64,000 bases of DNA from Chinchilla lanigera (Eukaryota > Chordata > Mammalia > Rodentia > Chinchillidae): contig NW_004955418.1 in assembly GCF_000276665.1 (NCBI RefSeq), forward strand, positions 4,168,338 through 4,232,337. Reading direction: 5' to 3'. The notes below the pieces were generated by a model that did no database searches, was not told the DNA's origin, and saw only the letters and a program-made list of their open reading frames with translations. Position numbers and translations under genes: made by a program. Numbering within the stretch: position 1 is the first letter of the stretch; each line of letters starts with the position of its first letter. This document shows positions 1 through 10,112 of this stretch, piece after piece.

Positions 1-28
1 TTGACCCGACCCGCAGGTACAGCCAACG

Positions 29-338
29 TGAACCCTAGAGGGGGAGTGGGGATTATAAAGGGACAAGAGACACGAAGAATGGAGACAAGACAGTGCTCTG
101 ATCAAGTCTCGTTTATTAGCGGGAAGTGCTGTGCTTATATACGGCATGGAGAAACGCGGAAGTTCTAAGGCGGGAATAACCAAATAACCCGACAAAGGCG
201 GGAGTAGCTAGGTAACGGTGGACAGTCCAAGTTCTTGAGGCGGGAGTAGCTAGGCAACGGTAGGCAGTCCTTACTTAAAGGGAAAGGCACGTAAGACGGC
301 TACTAATACACAATGGAGGTCAGTCATGGTCTCCTACA
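29..338 (-). mobile_element. LTR of an endogenous retrovirus (solo or edge of a provirus)
   Basis: Read on the minus strand, the segment starts TGTAGGAGACC and ends ..GGGTTCA, giving TG...CA termini. Between them are a TATA-like TATATAAG (near 138-145) and an AATAAAC polyadenylation signal (near 110-116), in the order U3-R-U5. The U3 part is GC-rich and holds a 33-bp imperfect direct repeat (196-228 and 238-270). The sequence left of position 29 does not obviously match a known primer binding site. I cannot tell whether this is a solo LTR or the 5' LTR of a minus-strand element that continues beyond the window. The GC-rich U3 suggests class II, as an inference. Confidence 0.55.
196..270 (-). 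repeat. 33-bp imperfect direct repeat in U3
   Basis: Two copies, 196-228 and 238-270, share AGGCGGGAGTAGCTAGG and differ at about three positions. A third, shorter GGCGGGAATA match lies at about 171. Repeats of this size upstream of an LTR TATA box are commonly enhancer duplications. That role is inferred. Confidence 0.6.
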
Positions 339-573
339 CCCTATAGGTAGTGGTATGCTCTACTGGCATTATTGTGTGATTCTAAAAATAAATTTCTACT
401 TTGACTTCTTCTGTAACCCACTGATTATTCAAGAGTGTATTCATTAATCTTTATGTGTTTGCATAATTTTTATAGGTTTATGTACAGCTATCATGTAGTA
501 TAGAAATATTTACTATCTGAGTTTTTATGTCAAGGCTTTATTTCACACTTTTAGTAATGGGAAGCTACATATT

Positions 574-656
574 TTGTTTTCAGTACAGGAAATCAAACTC
601 AGGACCTTGTGCTTGCCAGGCAGATGCTTATGCCACTGAGCTATATCCCCATCCCA
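574..656 (-). mobile_element. ID-like tRNA-derived SINE
   Basis: A minus-strand copy of the window's commonest SINE, with A box (TAGCTCAGTGG) and B-box-like GAGTTTGATTTCC. It is flanked by a perfect 14-bp duplication GGAAGCTACATATT at 560-573 and 657-670. The element is diverged from the younger copies in this window (for example at 17911) and has a short tail. Confidence 0.85.
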
Positions 657-980
657 GGAAGCTACATATTAATAAGACACCAATTATATTTGATAGCTTA
701 AATGTTAAGAAATTCTAACTTGTGTTGCAGCAAAATTTACTTTGCTCATTATTCTGTTTCTGTAGATGCATAGAATGCCCATGTTTTGGCCCAAGAACAT
801 TTAAATATTTGAAGAGAATTCTGTCTCCTCCAAAGTGGTGTTTTGTCCAATTCTTGTGATGGAATCCTTATTTTATATTTGTAATAAATTAAGTTTATAT
901 CAAGGTTTAATAAAATATGTTTATTTTGATTTTCAGTCATTTTCCCTGTTTACAATTTTTATATTTCATTTCCAGACTTC

Positions 981-1137
981 TTTTTTTGTTCTGTCTTTTT
1001 GATACAGGGTCTCACTATGCAGTTCAGGCTGGCCTTTAGTTCACTTTGTAGTCTGGGCTGGTCTCAAACTTGCAAAGGTCCTCCTGCCTTGGCCTCCCAA
1101 GTGGTGGGATTACAGGCATGCACCACCATGCTCAGCT
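981..1137 (-). mobile_element. B1-like (7SL-derived) SINE
   Basis: A minus-strand Alu/B1-type monomer. Read on its own strand it carries GTGCATGCCTGTAATCCCA (7SL-type A-box region) and ends in GAGACCCTGT followed by an A-rich tail. It is flanked by a perfect 14-bp duplication CATTTCCAGACTTC at 967-980 and 1138-1151. Confidence 0.88.
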
Positions 1138-1151
1138 CATTTCCAGACTTC

Positions 1152-1490
1152 TGTGTGGACTGGTTGTATCAGGCATCTTTATTTTATTTCTTTGGAACAC
1201 AATGTTGACTGATTTAATGTTAGTACTTAAGTATTTATAACTCTACTTATAATAGAAAGTTAGAGAATGTCAGGAGAAGACAAAGCATCTTCCAAATTAA
1301 AACTTTGCCTTATTTTCTGGTAAGGAAATTACCTCGTTTCAATTTGTACACAAGGAAGTTGGTTCATGTTAGACAGAATTATGAACTTACAATTGCATTT
1401 AAAGATTAAGTATGGTTTAAGGAGATGTATCAGATTGTCAAGTTGAAAAGGGGTGGATTGTGGTTGTTAGTCATGATATGCCAACAGAAA
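1152..1490. other. No gene seen
   Basis: AT-rich sequence with no recognisable coding region or repeat boundary. Confidence 0.5.
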
Positions 1491-1499
1491 TGGACTAAG

Positions 1500-2156
1500 A
1501 GATACTAGCAGAGTCATCTACAGACACCCCAGAAGTGGGTGGGGTGTCTGTAGATGGTTGACAAGGAAGCCAGCAAATCAGTGTGGAAAGGCCTACCCCA
1601 GATGTTGGTGGCATTTAGCCTTGTAACTTTGATGTAATGAAAATGGGAAAGAAGAAAGAAGCATGACCATTTCTGAAGAGTTGCAATCTTTTTGCATCAC
1701 CTTTGCATATTAGTCTCCAAGCTCTCTGTCCTTTTAATGCAGACTTGTACAAATGATCCTAGAATGAGTTTCCAGTCCTTTGACCTTGGATTGGTGTTGC
1801 ATTTTTTATTCCTCTTGTTCTGCAGCTTCCATCTTCTTGGTCTGAGAAGCTACTGGAGCCCCTGGCTCTATAGCATGTAGATGGCCATTTTCAACTCTCC
1901 TGCCTCTCATCCCTTATATGGTCATTGTGGACTCTACCACTTCTGGCCTTGTAAACCTATCTTTTTTTTTTTTTTTTTTTTTTTGGTTTTTCTCCAGTAC
2001 CGGGAACCGAACTCATGACCTTGCGCTTGCCAGGCAGGCGCTTTTGCTGCTGAGCTAAATTCCCAGCCCCCCTTGTAAACCTATCTAATAAATTTTCTCG
2101 CTTTATTAACACATATTTTCTATTGAATCTGTCCCTCTAGAGAACCCTAACAGCAT
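1500..2156 (+). repeat. Old interspersed repeat, family not named (sister copy at 46.1 kb)
   Basis: The segment matches 46080-46810 in order and content. Both have GTGTCTGTAGATGG-like starts, the TTTCCAGTCCTTTGACCTTG block, a CCTAATAAA signal and a closing CTCTAGAGAACCCTAACAG. The layout, with an AATAAA-like signal near the end, suggests an old LTR or non-autonomous element. A younger SINE (1963-2070) is inserted in it. I do not recognise the exact family. Confidence 0.55.
1963..2070 (-). mobile_element. ID-like SINE with long poly(A) tail
   Basis: A minus-strand ID-type copy, about 75 bp of tRNA-like body plus a T run (its A tail). It is flanked by a perfect 16-bp duplication CCTTGTAAACCTATCT at 1947-1962 and 2071-2086. 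It interrupts the older repeat at 1500-2156, so it is younger. Confidence 0.9.
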
Positions 2157-2960
2157 ATTTTAATAAATATTAGCCACAGAAATTATTTTAATAAGGTTTT
2201 ATTTATTTCCTCTATAAAGATATTTATGAGTCAAGTTGAAGTTTTCTTTTACTTTTTAACTTTTTATTTTAAAGAGAATAAAAAAACCCAAAAAAACCCA
2301 CCAAAAACAAAAGAAGTTATTACTGACTCAGCAGGAAATGTCACTATGTTATGTTGTACAATTACCTTTCTGTTGGTTATTCTTTTCCTGTTGTTCCATG
2401 CTTATCCTCACTGCTGTTACTAAAATATTACAGAGATATATGCAAAAATTAACCCCCATTTTATGTATGTACACACAAATAAACACATCAATGTAAACTG
2501 AGCTCCTTCTCAGCTTGCAGTGGAGTTTGTTCCAATAAACCCATTGTAAGTTGAAAATATCCTTAGTTGCAAATCAGTTTAATACACCTATTATTCCAAA
2601 CCTCATAGTTCAGCATAAACTACTTTAAATGAGTTCAGAACACTAACATTAGTTTATACTAAATTCAGTCAATAAATTATCTGACACAACCCATTTTATA
2701 ATAAATGATTGAATATGTCATGTAATTTATCAAATACTTATATCCAGAAAACTCTGCAACACAGCACGTTGTGACTGAAAAGCTAAATCACAGCTGTGGC
2801 TCATTGCTACTGCTCACGATAGTCAAAGAATGATTTATCACATATTGCTCATCTTGGAAAATATTAAAACAATATTTGAAGTAGAGATTTTACTAAATCT
2901 GTATCATTTTCACACCATTATAACTTTGGAAAAAGTCAAACCATTGTAAATTTAAGACCA
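2157..2960. other. No gene seen
   Basis: AT-rich intergenic DNA. Short open frames here have no recognisable motif. Confidence 0.5.
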
Positions 2961-2963
2961 ATC

Positions 2964-3003
2964 TCTCTCTCTCTCTCTCTCTGTCTCACTGTGTGTGTGT
3001 GTG

Positions 3004-3036
<33 letters not shown>

Positions 3037-3058
3037 TTCTCTCTCTCTCTCTCTATAT
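2964..3058. repeat. (TC)n/(TG)n/(TA)n microsatellite
   Basis: A run of TCTC with embedded GTGTGT and CTGTCTCTG units ending in TATATATA. It abuts the left target-site duplication of provirus 1. Confidence 0.95.
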
Positions 3059-3068
3059 ATATAATATC

Positions 3069-3366
3069 TGAGGTAGAACCTCTCGTGTCGAGGGACCTGA
3101 GCCTGTGGCAAGTGGTGGCACAGTGAAGAAAGATCTGATGGTGCAGATCTACTTTATTGCGCAAGTACCAGGCATTTTATAGAGAAGGCTAGGGGCGTGG
3201 CAAAAGGAGGCGTGATTATCTAGGGGAGGCACAGAGGGAGGGGCAGAGCGGGACAGCCTGGGCGGGGCGACTCACTCAGTCTGCAGAGGACATGACAAGT
3301 CCAAGTCTGCTTAGACTCATTCCTCCGCCAGGGCTGTCAACCAAACCTCTGGGCCCTTATTTCCCA
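3069..3366 (-). repeat. 3' LTR of provirus 1
   Basis: It matches 10133-10447 along its length. On the minus strand it has a TATAAAAT box (plus-strand 3174-3181) and AATAAA (3153-3158), only about 16 nt apart, implying a short R. The element's outer terminus reads CTACCTCA on the minus strand. The inner edge is uncertain by 2 bp: the 5' LTR starts TGTGGG, while here the same place reads CATGGG. Confidence 0.93.
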
Positions 3367-3370
3367 TGGA

Positions 3371-3391
3371 TTTCCCCTCTTTTTTTATTAA
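3371..3391 (-). promoter_or_regulatory. Polypurine tract (plus-strand DNA priming site)
   Basis: The minus strand reads TTAATAAAAAAAGAGGGGAAA immediately before the 3' LTR. This is the expected purine run from which plus-strand synthesis starts in retroviruses. A near copy lies inside the integrase region at 5669-5690. Confidence 0.85.
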
Positions 3392-3436
3392 GGCCAATTG
3401 AATGGAAGCCATCATGGCTTGTTTGGAGGTCAGGAC

Positions 3437-5402
3437 TTATATATGAGTACCTATCATGCAAAGTACAATAAGTAAGCATAATTCTAAAAGTCCCAAGAGT
3501 CCTAAGGTCAGAAAATTAGATGGTGAAAATAGGTGTCATAGGTTGTGGAGAAGATCGGAGAGAATGTTATCAGTTAAAATGGGAACTTGGATAGAATTAA
3601 TGGTTTGTATTTGTTCAGTCAGTTGAAGAGAGAGGTTGAAGTAAGTGCTGTTGTAAGGACCAAGGATCCACTCACGGAGCGAGAGACGAGCAGAAGAGAG
3701 GTTGGCTGGCTTTGGTGTGACACAAAGTAGAGTCGATGAGAAGCGTTGGTCACAGGCAGTGGTAGCAACGGGCCAAAGGTCCTGAAGTTCATTGTCCATG
3801 AGGTCAAGTTGTTGTTGGAGATTAAGGAGAGCCATATGGGTATAGGCGTTAAGTTGTTGTACTCGGAAAGTTTCAGCGACTGAGTGGGAAAGATTGTTGA
3901 GTCCTTGAGTGGTCACAGTGGATTGGGTGAGTGTGACGGCTGTTGTGGCTCCTGCTGCTGTGGCTGTAATAAAAGCAATAATAAGGGCGATAATAGCAGA
4001 GGCTCCAAAATCTCTCTTGTGTATTTGTAGGGAGGTGGAGGAAAGCTGGATAGGGAGTGATGGAGCTACCCAATTAGAGATATTGACTGGCACCCAGAGG
4101 ATAGAGGGGATGTGAAGGATAAGCATATATGGAGAGGTTCCATTCCAGCAGTTAGACAGATAGCAGGCACCCACTGAGGAGCAGTTGAAGGTGGCATTCA
4201 TGGACAAGAGAAGTAAAAAGGGGGAGGGCAACACAGGCTGCTGAAAAGTAAGAGTGGTTATATTTGTGAGTGAGGTTAATCAAGGGTGACCAGGAGATGT
4301 CGTTGGGGGGCAAGCCCTGTGAACAGAGGGATCTGATTGATGGTATGGAGGCCAAGCCAGAATTACACATGGTGGTGGCATCGCCATTGCTGCTGGTGGC
4401 ATTGAGGAGGCTAGGGCTGGGAATAGAGTAAGTGCTGTTAGCAATAGAGGTATCTCCCATGAGCATTAGCGGAAGGAGGTCAAGGCACCTGAAGGTCCCA
4501 CATAATTTTTGGGAAGAAAATATAGAGTGTCTCCCTGTGAAGGAGAATGGGTTGCATCCTGTAAAGGGGAGGGATCCATTACTCCCACGGTGCAGAAACG
4601 GAGAGGTCCATAGGGCTGTAAAGTTATCATTTCTGAAGGGTTTTTGAGCTGAAAGACAGGGCTCCCAGGTGAGATCTGTAAGCCTGAAACTGGGATTTGA
4701 GGGTATGGGTTTACAGGGGTAGAAGACAGGTTGAGTGGTGTTGTAGTTTCCTGAAGAGAAGCAAGGGAAACCTTGGAGTGTTGTGTTGCTGGATTACATT
4801 GGTTTATGGGGGCAAAAAGGTTAATTTGGAGAAACTTTTGTTGTTTAGTTATGTTGGAGTTGAACTTAGAGAAATCTGCTGTGGTGTGGTTTATAAATGT
4901 TAGACGGGCAGTTAGGTTTTGAGGGATATCAGAATTGTTGGAGCAGACCTGGAAGGTAAGGGGGTTTTGAAGGTTAGCGGGGAGTGTCCAGTTGGTGAAG
5001 GCAACGTCCACTGGTCCTATGTGGGGATTACAAGGAATTCCTGGAAAGTAGTGGGTGGTGAAGAATTTTGGGAGAGTGGGAGAATCAGAGGTAACTATGA
5101 GAAGACCACGGGGGTTGTGCAGGGCCACCCAGATGGGGATAGCAACCTCAGCTGCTTGAGCAGAATTGATGGAAATTATGGCACACATCATCAGAACAGC
5201 TTGGCAGTGGTTATTTCTTCAGGCGGGAGCGCGTTATGGGCTTGGTTGCAAAGCGCTTTGAGGGCTCCCCATGTAATGGGGGGGCCAAGGTGGTCGTAGC
5301 TAGGCGTTGTCTCCTACGTCGTGTTGGTCCGCCCCCTGGACGTCTGTCATCAAGAGCCAATTTTTTCATCTCTGATATCGGCTGCTGTGGCTGGCCGGAC
5401 AT
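3437..5402 (-). pseudogene. env: env, betaretrovirus-like envelope glycoprotein (broken)
   Basis: Env would bind the receptor (SU) and fuse membranes (TM). In order: a leader from ATG at 5402 with an arginine-rich block RRRRQR; a hydrophobic signal segment at about 5200-5145 ending SAQAA; an SU region with many N-X-S/T sites; a basic KR junction near 4016; an Ala/Ile-rich fusion-peptide-like stretch; a TM ectodomain rich in Leu/Gln heptads; and a Leu-rich membrane anchor at 3515-3440 ending in TAA at 3437. Breaks: a frame change at about 5215, another at about 4470 and its reverse at about 4200, and an in-frame TGA at 3536-3538 just before the anchor. The leader overlaps the end of pol in another frame, as is usual. 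The assignment to the betaretroviral rather than gamma-type Env is by context. Confidence 0.85.
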
Positions 5403-7945
5403 CTCGGGCAGGAACCCACACTGGATGGGGTGCTGTTTCTAGAAAGACACAAGCGAAACCTCGGCCTTGGGTTAGGAGTGGGGCTGGGGGCTGCCATGAT
5501 TGTGTCATGGGATCCTTCCAGCGCACAAGGGGGAGTGGTGTTGGAGGGGCCAGAAATGGGCCCCAATGTTTATGGGCCGGGGAAAGACCTTTTTCATTGA
5601 AAGTTAAAAATGTTTATGGTTATAAGAACTTTTGTTAGTAATTCATCTGGTGTACTCCGGGGGTGTAATTCCCCCTCTTTTTTTTATTAAAGTTTTGAGT
5701 GTTTGGTGAGTTCTTTCTATGATGGCTTGTCCTTGAGGATTATAGGGAATGCCATGATGTAAGGTTATATTGTATTTGGCACATGTGTTTTTAAAGGTTT
5801 GACTGGTATAACATGGTCCGTTATCTGTTTTTAAGTCCCATGGAATTCCTAGCATGAGGATGGCCTTTTCTAAGGCTCGGGAGGCATGTTGGGATGTTTC
5901 TCCTGTCATAGCCATGGCCATAGTGGCACCTGAGAAGGTATCCTTAGTGGCATGGATGTATTTTAGTACATGGAGGGAAATGGGTGACATCCATTTGCCA
6001 TCGAGCATTGGGGCAGAGTCCTCTTGGATTTACTCCTTGAGGTTGCAGTGGGCTGAGCAGGAGGAAAAGAGCACATGTGTTGCAGCTACGGACCAGATGT
6101 TTGCATGTGGCTTTTGGAACTTCAGGGAGGAATTGATGAATGGCCTTTGCTGATAAGTGAAATCTAGAGTGTAAGGTTTTTGCCTGTGTCAGTGAATCAG
6201 ATAAGGCTGTTTGTATAGCTTGAATTGAGACTAAGCTGTCGGCTAGTTGGTTGCCTTGAGCAATAGGACCAGGAAGTCCACTATGAGAGCGGATGTGTTG
6301 TATGTACCAAGGATGTCTTCTATATTGGAGAGTATTTTGTAGAGTCTTTAAGGCTCTGTCTAATATGGTGTCCTTTTGTTTTAGGACAGCATGTGAGATG
6401 ACATGGAATACCTGTACCACATACTGACTATCAGAAAAGATGTTGATAGAACAGTCTGGACAGTGTTGTAAAACCTGTAGCACTGTGAGAAGCTCAGCTA
6501 CTTGAACAGAAAAGGTATGTCTAGTAAGTTGTATTTTTGGGAGGTTATAGTCATGAGGGTGGTGAATTATAATAGCATATGTAGTTTTAGAAGCATCCTT
6601 GAAAGCAACTCTGCTGTGAAGTATAGGGGTCAAGGAAGGAAAATGAGACAGCCTCATGAGTGGTAATTGATGGAGGCCTTGAAGGGTATGGTTGGAGGGG
6701 TAATGATTGGAGGTTTGGCCAGGGAAATGTAAAAGCAACATCTGGAGGTCTAAGTTGTATGGTAGGAGAGCCTCTAGTTGATTATTTGTGAGGGGGAGGA
6801 TGCGAGTATCTGGTTCATGTCTGTAATGGAGTACAGCCAACTTTCTGAGTTGTGTTCCTAGGTGACAGATAACTGTTAGGAGTGGGGTAATTTTGGAGAG
6901 GGAGGAGTAGGTAACATGGGTCCACATGAGAGGGCCCTGTTGCCACAGAACTCCCACAGGCATGGTTGGTGTGGTTAATACAATGGCTAGAATTGGCTGA
7001 TTAGGATCATGTCTTTCAATTTGAGCCTGTTGTATGGCTTGTTCAACATAATCTAATGTTTGTTGGGCCTGTGGGGAAAGAACTTGAGGGGAAGTAGGGT
7101 CTGGGTTTCCCTGTAATAGGTCATACAAGGGGCGCAGTTGATCAGAAGATAGCGCCATGGCTGGCCGTAGCCAACTGATGACCCCACATAATTGTTGTAG
7201 CTCTGTTAGGGAGTATGATGGTTGTCTGAGGATCTTGGGAGCAACAGGGATGATTTTATCAGAAATGTGATGACCAAGATATGTATAAGGTGGTTTAATT
7301 TGGATTTTATCTGGAGCAATTTGAAGTCCTATTATGTTAAGATTGGTTAATAATTGTTGTAGTCCTAGTTGGAGTTGATGGGGGTCTGTATGAGAGAGCA
7401 GGATATCGTCCATATAATGGATACAATGATAGGACCCTCGGAGGGGCTTGATGGCGGTATCTACATATATTTGGCATATAGTTGGACTGTTTATCATTTC
7501 TTGAGGAAGAACTTTTCACTGATATCGTTTGGTTGGGCCCTGATGATTAGTCACAGGGACAGAAAATGCAAACCTAGGTCTATCCTTTTCATGAAGGGGA
7601 ATGGAGAAAAAGCAATCTTTAATATCCACTACCACAATGTGATGATCTTTTGGTATAGCCATGGGAGAGGGTAGCCCTGGTTGGAGTGCTCCCATCTTGA
7701 TTATATGTTTGTTAATTTCTCTCAAATCATGAAGTAGGTGATATTTATTTTTATCCTTTTTGTGGATTATAAATATTGGGGTGTTCCAGGGGCTAGTGGA
7801 GGGTTCTCTATGTTCTTGAGAGAGTTGGTCCATGATTAGTTGTCTTAGGACAGTTACTTTTTGGGACAGTAAGGGCCATTGGTCCACCACACAGGTTCAT
7901 CAGTGTCCCAGGTTAACTGTGTGGGCTGTGGTTTAATCACTGGAG
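5350..7945 (-). pseudogene. pol: pol: reverse transcriptase, RNase H, integrase (broken)
   Basis: Pol copies the RNA genome and integrates the DNA. The fingers/palm region (7890-7519) has the LREINKHI block and VVVDIKDCFFSIPL. The YMDD active site is near 7410. RNase H (about 6620-6230) shows FKDAS, AELL, FSDSQ and SHSGLPGP...QLAD. Integrase has an HX3H...CX2C zinc site (about 6160-6045), a first Asp in WQMDV near 5990, a second in KTDNG near 5824 and Glu near 5716 with 35 residues between the last two. A C-terminal GRGFACVF...WVP block ends at TGA 5350. Breaks: a one-base shift near 7888, an in-frame TGA at 7516, a second shift near 5960 that returns to the starting frame, TGA at 5643, and further shifts after it. 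The pol start overlaps pro in the -1 frame. Confidence 0.93.
5669..5690 (-). promoter_or_regulatory. Polypurine-tract-like motif inside integrase
   Basis: The minus strand reads TTAATAAAAAAAAGAGGGGG, almost the same as the 3' polypurine tract at 3371-3391 (one extra A and one extra G). It lies in the reading frame of integrase, a few codons after the catalytic Glu. This is the same general location as the central polypurine tract of lentiviruses. Function is unknown. Confidence 0.5.
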
Positions 7946-8290
7946 CAATGGCCCGTATGAGGAGGGGAGTGGTTCAGTAGTTAATTTGACATCTAGTTGT
8001 GACAAGATATCTCTTCCCCAAAGGACTTGGGGCAAACCTTGTAATAACAAAGGTTGACAGTGTCCTGAGTGTCCTTCTTGGTCTCTCCATCTCAACAGAG
8101 TTGCTGTCTGGAGTGTCATCTGTTGACCTGTGGCTCCTTGTACAAGGGACCCTGGAATAGTTGCCCAAAATTTACTATATGGGTCTATTGGGAAGCAGGA
8201 ACGCTCAGCTCCTGAGTCTATAAGGCCAGAGATGGACATTTGTTCTGCCTCTAGGGTTAATAGTGCCTTGTTTTGAGTAATGGGCACAAT
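7937..8290 (-). pseudogene. pro: pro: retroviral aspartic protease
   Basis: The open frame carries the catalytic motif LIDSGAERS (Asp near 8217) and the C-terminal signature WGRDILSQLDVKL. It is uninterrupted over about 116 codons. It lies in the -1 frame relative to gag, so its expression would need ribosomal frameshifting, as in betaretroviruses. Only about 175 nt separate the gag stop from the catalytic Asp, leaving no room for the dUTPase that many betaretroviruses encode at this place. No G-patch is visible after the protease. It is part of a dead provirus although this frame itself looks open. Confidence 0.9.
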
Positions 8291-8391
8291 CCATAGGATC
8301 TGTGAGGTGGTTTTTATTTCCCTCTTTTGTTGTTGGGCTGAGGGTTGCCCCTTTTGAAGTTTAAAGGATTGCCCTCCTTGTCAGTTTTTGA

Positions 8392-10068
8392 TCAGCAGTC
8401 CTTTGCCCAATGATATCCTCTCTTACATTTAGGACAGGGCATAGGTGGTTTTGGTTTTATGTTTGAAGTCTCTTGTCCCTTTTTGGGGCACTGCTTAGCA
8501 AAATGTCCAGGCATTTTACAATTGAAGCATAAAGGTAAGGTATTGGCATTTAACTGTAAAGCATTGACAAGTGCCGTTGCCAATGCTTGAGCTCCTTATA
8601 CATTAACTTCCCTGCATGCTAATATCCAATGATCTAGACCTTTATTTTTTATCAGGGCTATTAAGGTTCTACACATGGGGGTGGCTTCTTCAAAGATAAG
8701 TTGTTTGGCTAGATCCTTGATGGCCTCTGGGTGATTAACCTTTCTCTTACAAGATTCTACAACCTTGGAGACAAAAGAGGTGAAGTCCTCATTGGCTCCT
8801 TGAATAAGCTTATTAATTGGGGTAGTTGGTCCAGCATGGCAACAGTTAAATGTTTTTAAGGCTATTGCTCTCACTTGATCAAAATATTGAGGCAGGCCTT
8901 GTGCCTATACAACAGCAGAGGCATATATGCCTTCGCCTGCTAGGCAGTCATAGTTTAGTATTACATTATTTCTGCGATTTCGGTTGGCTTGTTGTTCACA
9001 TTCATCTGTAAACATAGCCAACCAGTCTAGGTATTGTCCGCCAATAAGGACAGCTCTAGCCAGTTGTTTCCAGTCTGTGGGGCAGTTCATTTCCATGCTA
9101 ATTGTTTCAATTAACTGTTGTGCAAACGGGCCTTGAAGGCCATCTTCCCTAATGGTTTCTCTCAAGCATTTAAGAGTGGAATGTTCATGGGGATACCATC
9201 TTAAGGGGCATGCAGGATTTTGATGTAAATTTACAGGAAACATATCATTCATCTCGGTTTCCCATTGTTCCCAATGTTTTGCTTGGCTATCCCTTATCTT
9301 GCAGAGTCCTTCATAATAGTCGCCCCATTGTTGAGTTGATTCTAACTTTATTTTTTTTTTATTATGGTATTCCTCCCATGGATCTTTTGGGTGTGTTGTC
9401 TGAGTATTGCCAGCAGGTGGTGCTATAGGATAAACCAGAGGCTCATCCCAGTTAAGTTCCGCCTTTATCATGGGGCAGGGCTTGTTGTCTGAAAAAGGAG
9501 AAGTAGCCCCGGCTGGAGAGTTTCTGCCTGACGCCATCTTTGGCTCCTGTTTGAAGTGGGTGAGAGAGGGGTATATACCTTTTGATTTAGGCTGGGGAAC
9601 TAAGGGTTTTACATCATCTGGCCTGGGGGTTTCTTTGGCATTTGGCTCAGATGGGTGGGGTACCAGCAGGGAGAGATCCCTCTCAAGTTGTTCTGTGAGG
9701 GAAGGCTTGGCACCCGGGGTTGCCGCTGCACATGCAGCAGAGTCTGCTAGAAGAGGGAAGGCTTCTGAGTCCTCCCCAATGATGCCTTCCAAGCCTGTCA
9801 AGCAAGCTCGGATAGTAAGTAAGGTAGGCTGGAGACCCAAAGGAAAGATTTTTCCTTCATGTTTTTCCACTGTTTGGACCTGCTGGATAAGGCAGGACCA
9901 TGTTTGTGGGTCCCACAGGTTAGCAGTTTTGAGCCAAGGATTAAAGGGAAGGAGAATCCCCCAGTACTGGGAGAGGGTCTTATAAGAGATTTTACAATGT
10001 CTAGCCTGTAAAAGAGCAACAAGAGCCCGTGTCTGTGGGTGCTGCTCCTTATGAAGCGCGGAGCCCAT
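8392..10068 (-). pseudogene. gag: gag: matrix, capsid, nucleocapsid (two in-frame stops)
   Basis: Gag forms the virion core. I place the start at ATG 10068, which gives MGSA, a glycine suited to myristoylation. An upstream in-frame GTG is not a likely start. The matrix-like N-terminus is followed by a Pro-rich spacer, then capsid. The major homology region (QGANEDFTSF...) begins near 8802. Two CX2CX4HX4C zinc knuckles lie at 8488-8529 and 8395-8436. The frame is kept throughout about 559 codons but is cut by TAG at 8905-8907 (capsid) and TAA at 8596-8598 (before nucleocapsid). It ends with TGA at 8392. Confidence 0.93.
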
Positions 10069-10084
10069 GTTGAGGGTGGGAGCC

Positions 10085-10090
10085 ACTTAC
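10085..10090 (-). promoter_or_regulatory. Candidate major splice donor
   Basis: The minus strand reads CG|GTAAGT between the primer binding site and the gag start. This is a consensus donor for a spliced env message. Use is inferred from position and consensus only. Confidence 0.55.
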
Positions 10091-10112
10091 CGATTCCTGG
10101 GGGACGCGCAGG

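Noticed and set aside
2952..3164. Frame rich in Glu/Arg/Thr on the minus strand
   Set aside because: A translation of the (TC)n/(TG)n microsatellite running into an LTR.
4697..5638. Plus-strand open frames over env and the end of pol (up to 126 codons)
   Set aside because: Antisense shadows of retroviral coding sequence with no motif of their own.
9470..9985. 171-codon plus-strand frame opposite gag
   Set aside because: Antisense to the gag matrix/spacer region. Gag has clear motifs and this frame has none.
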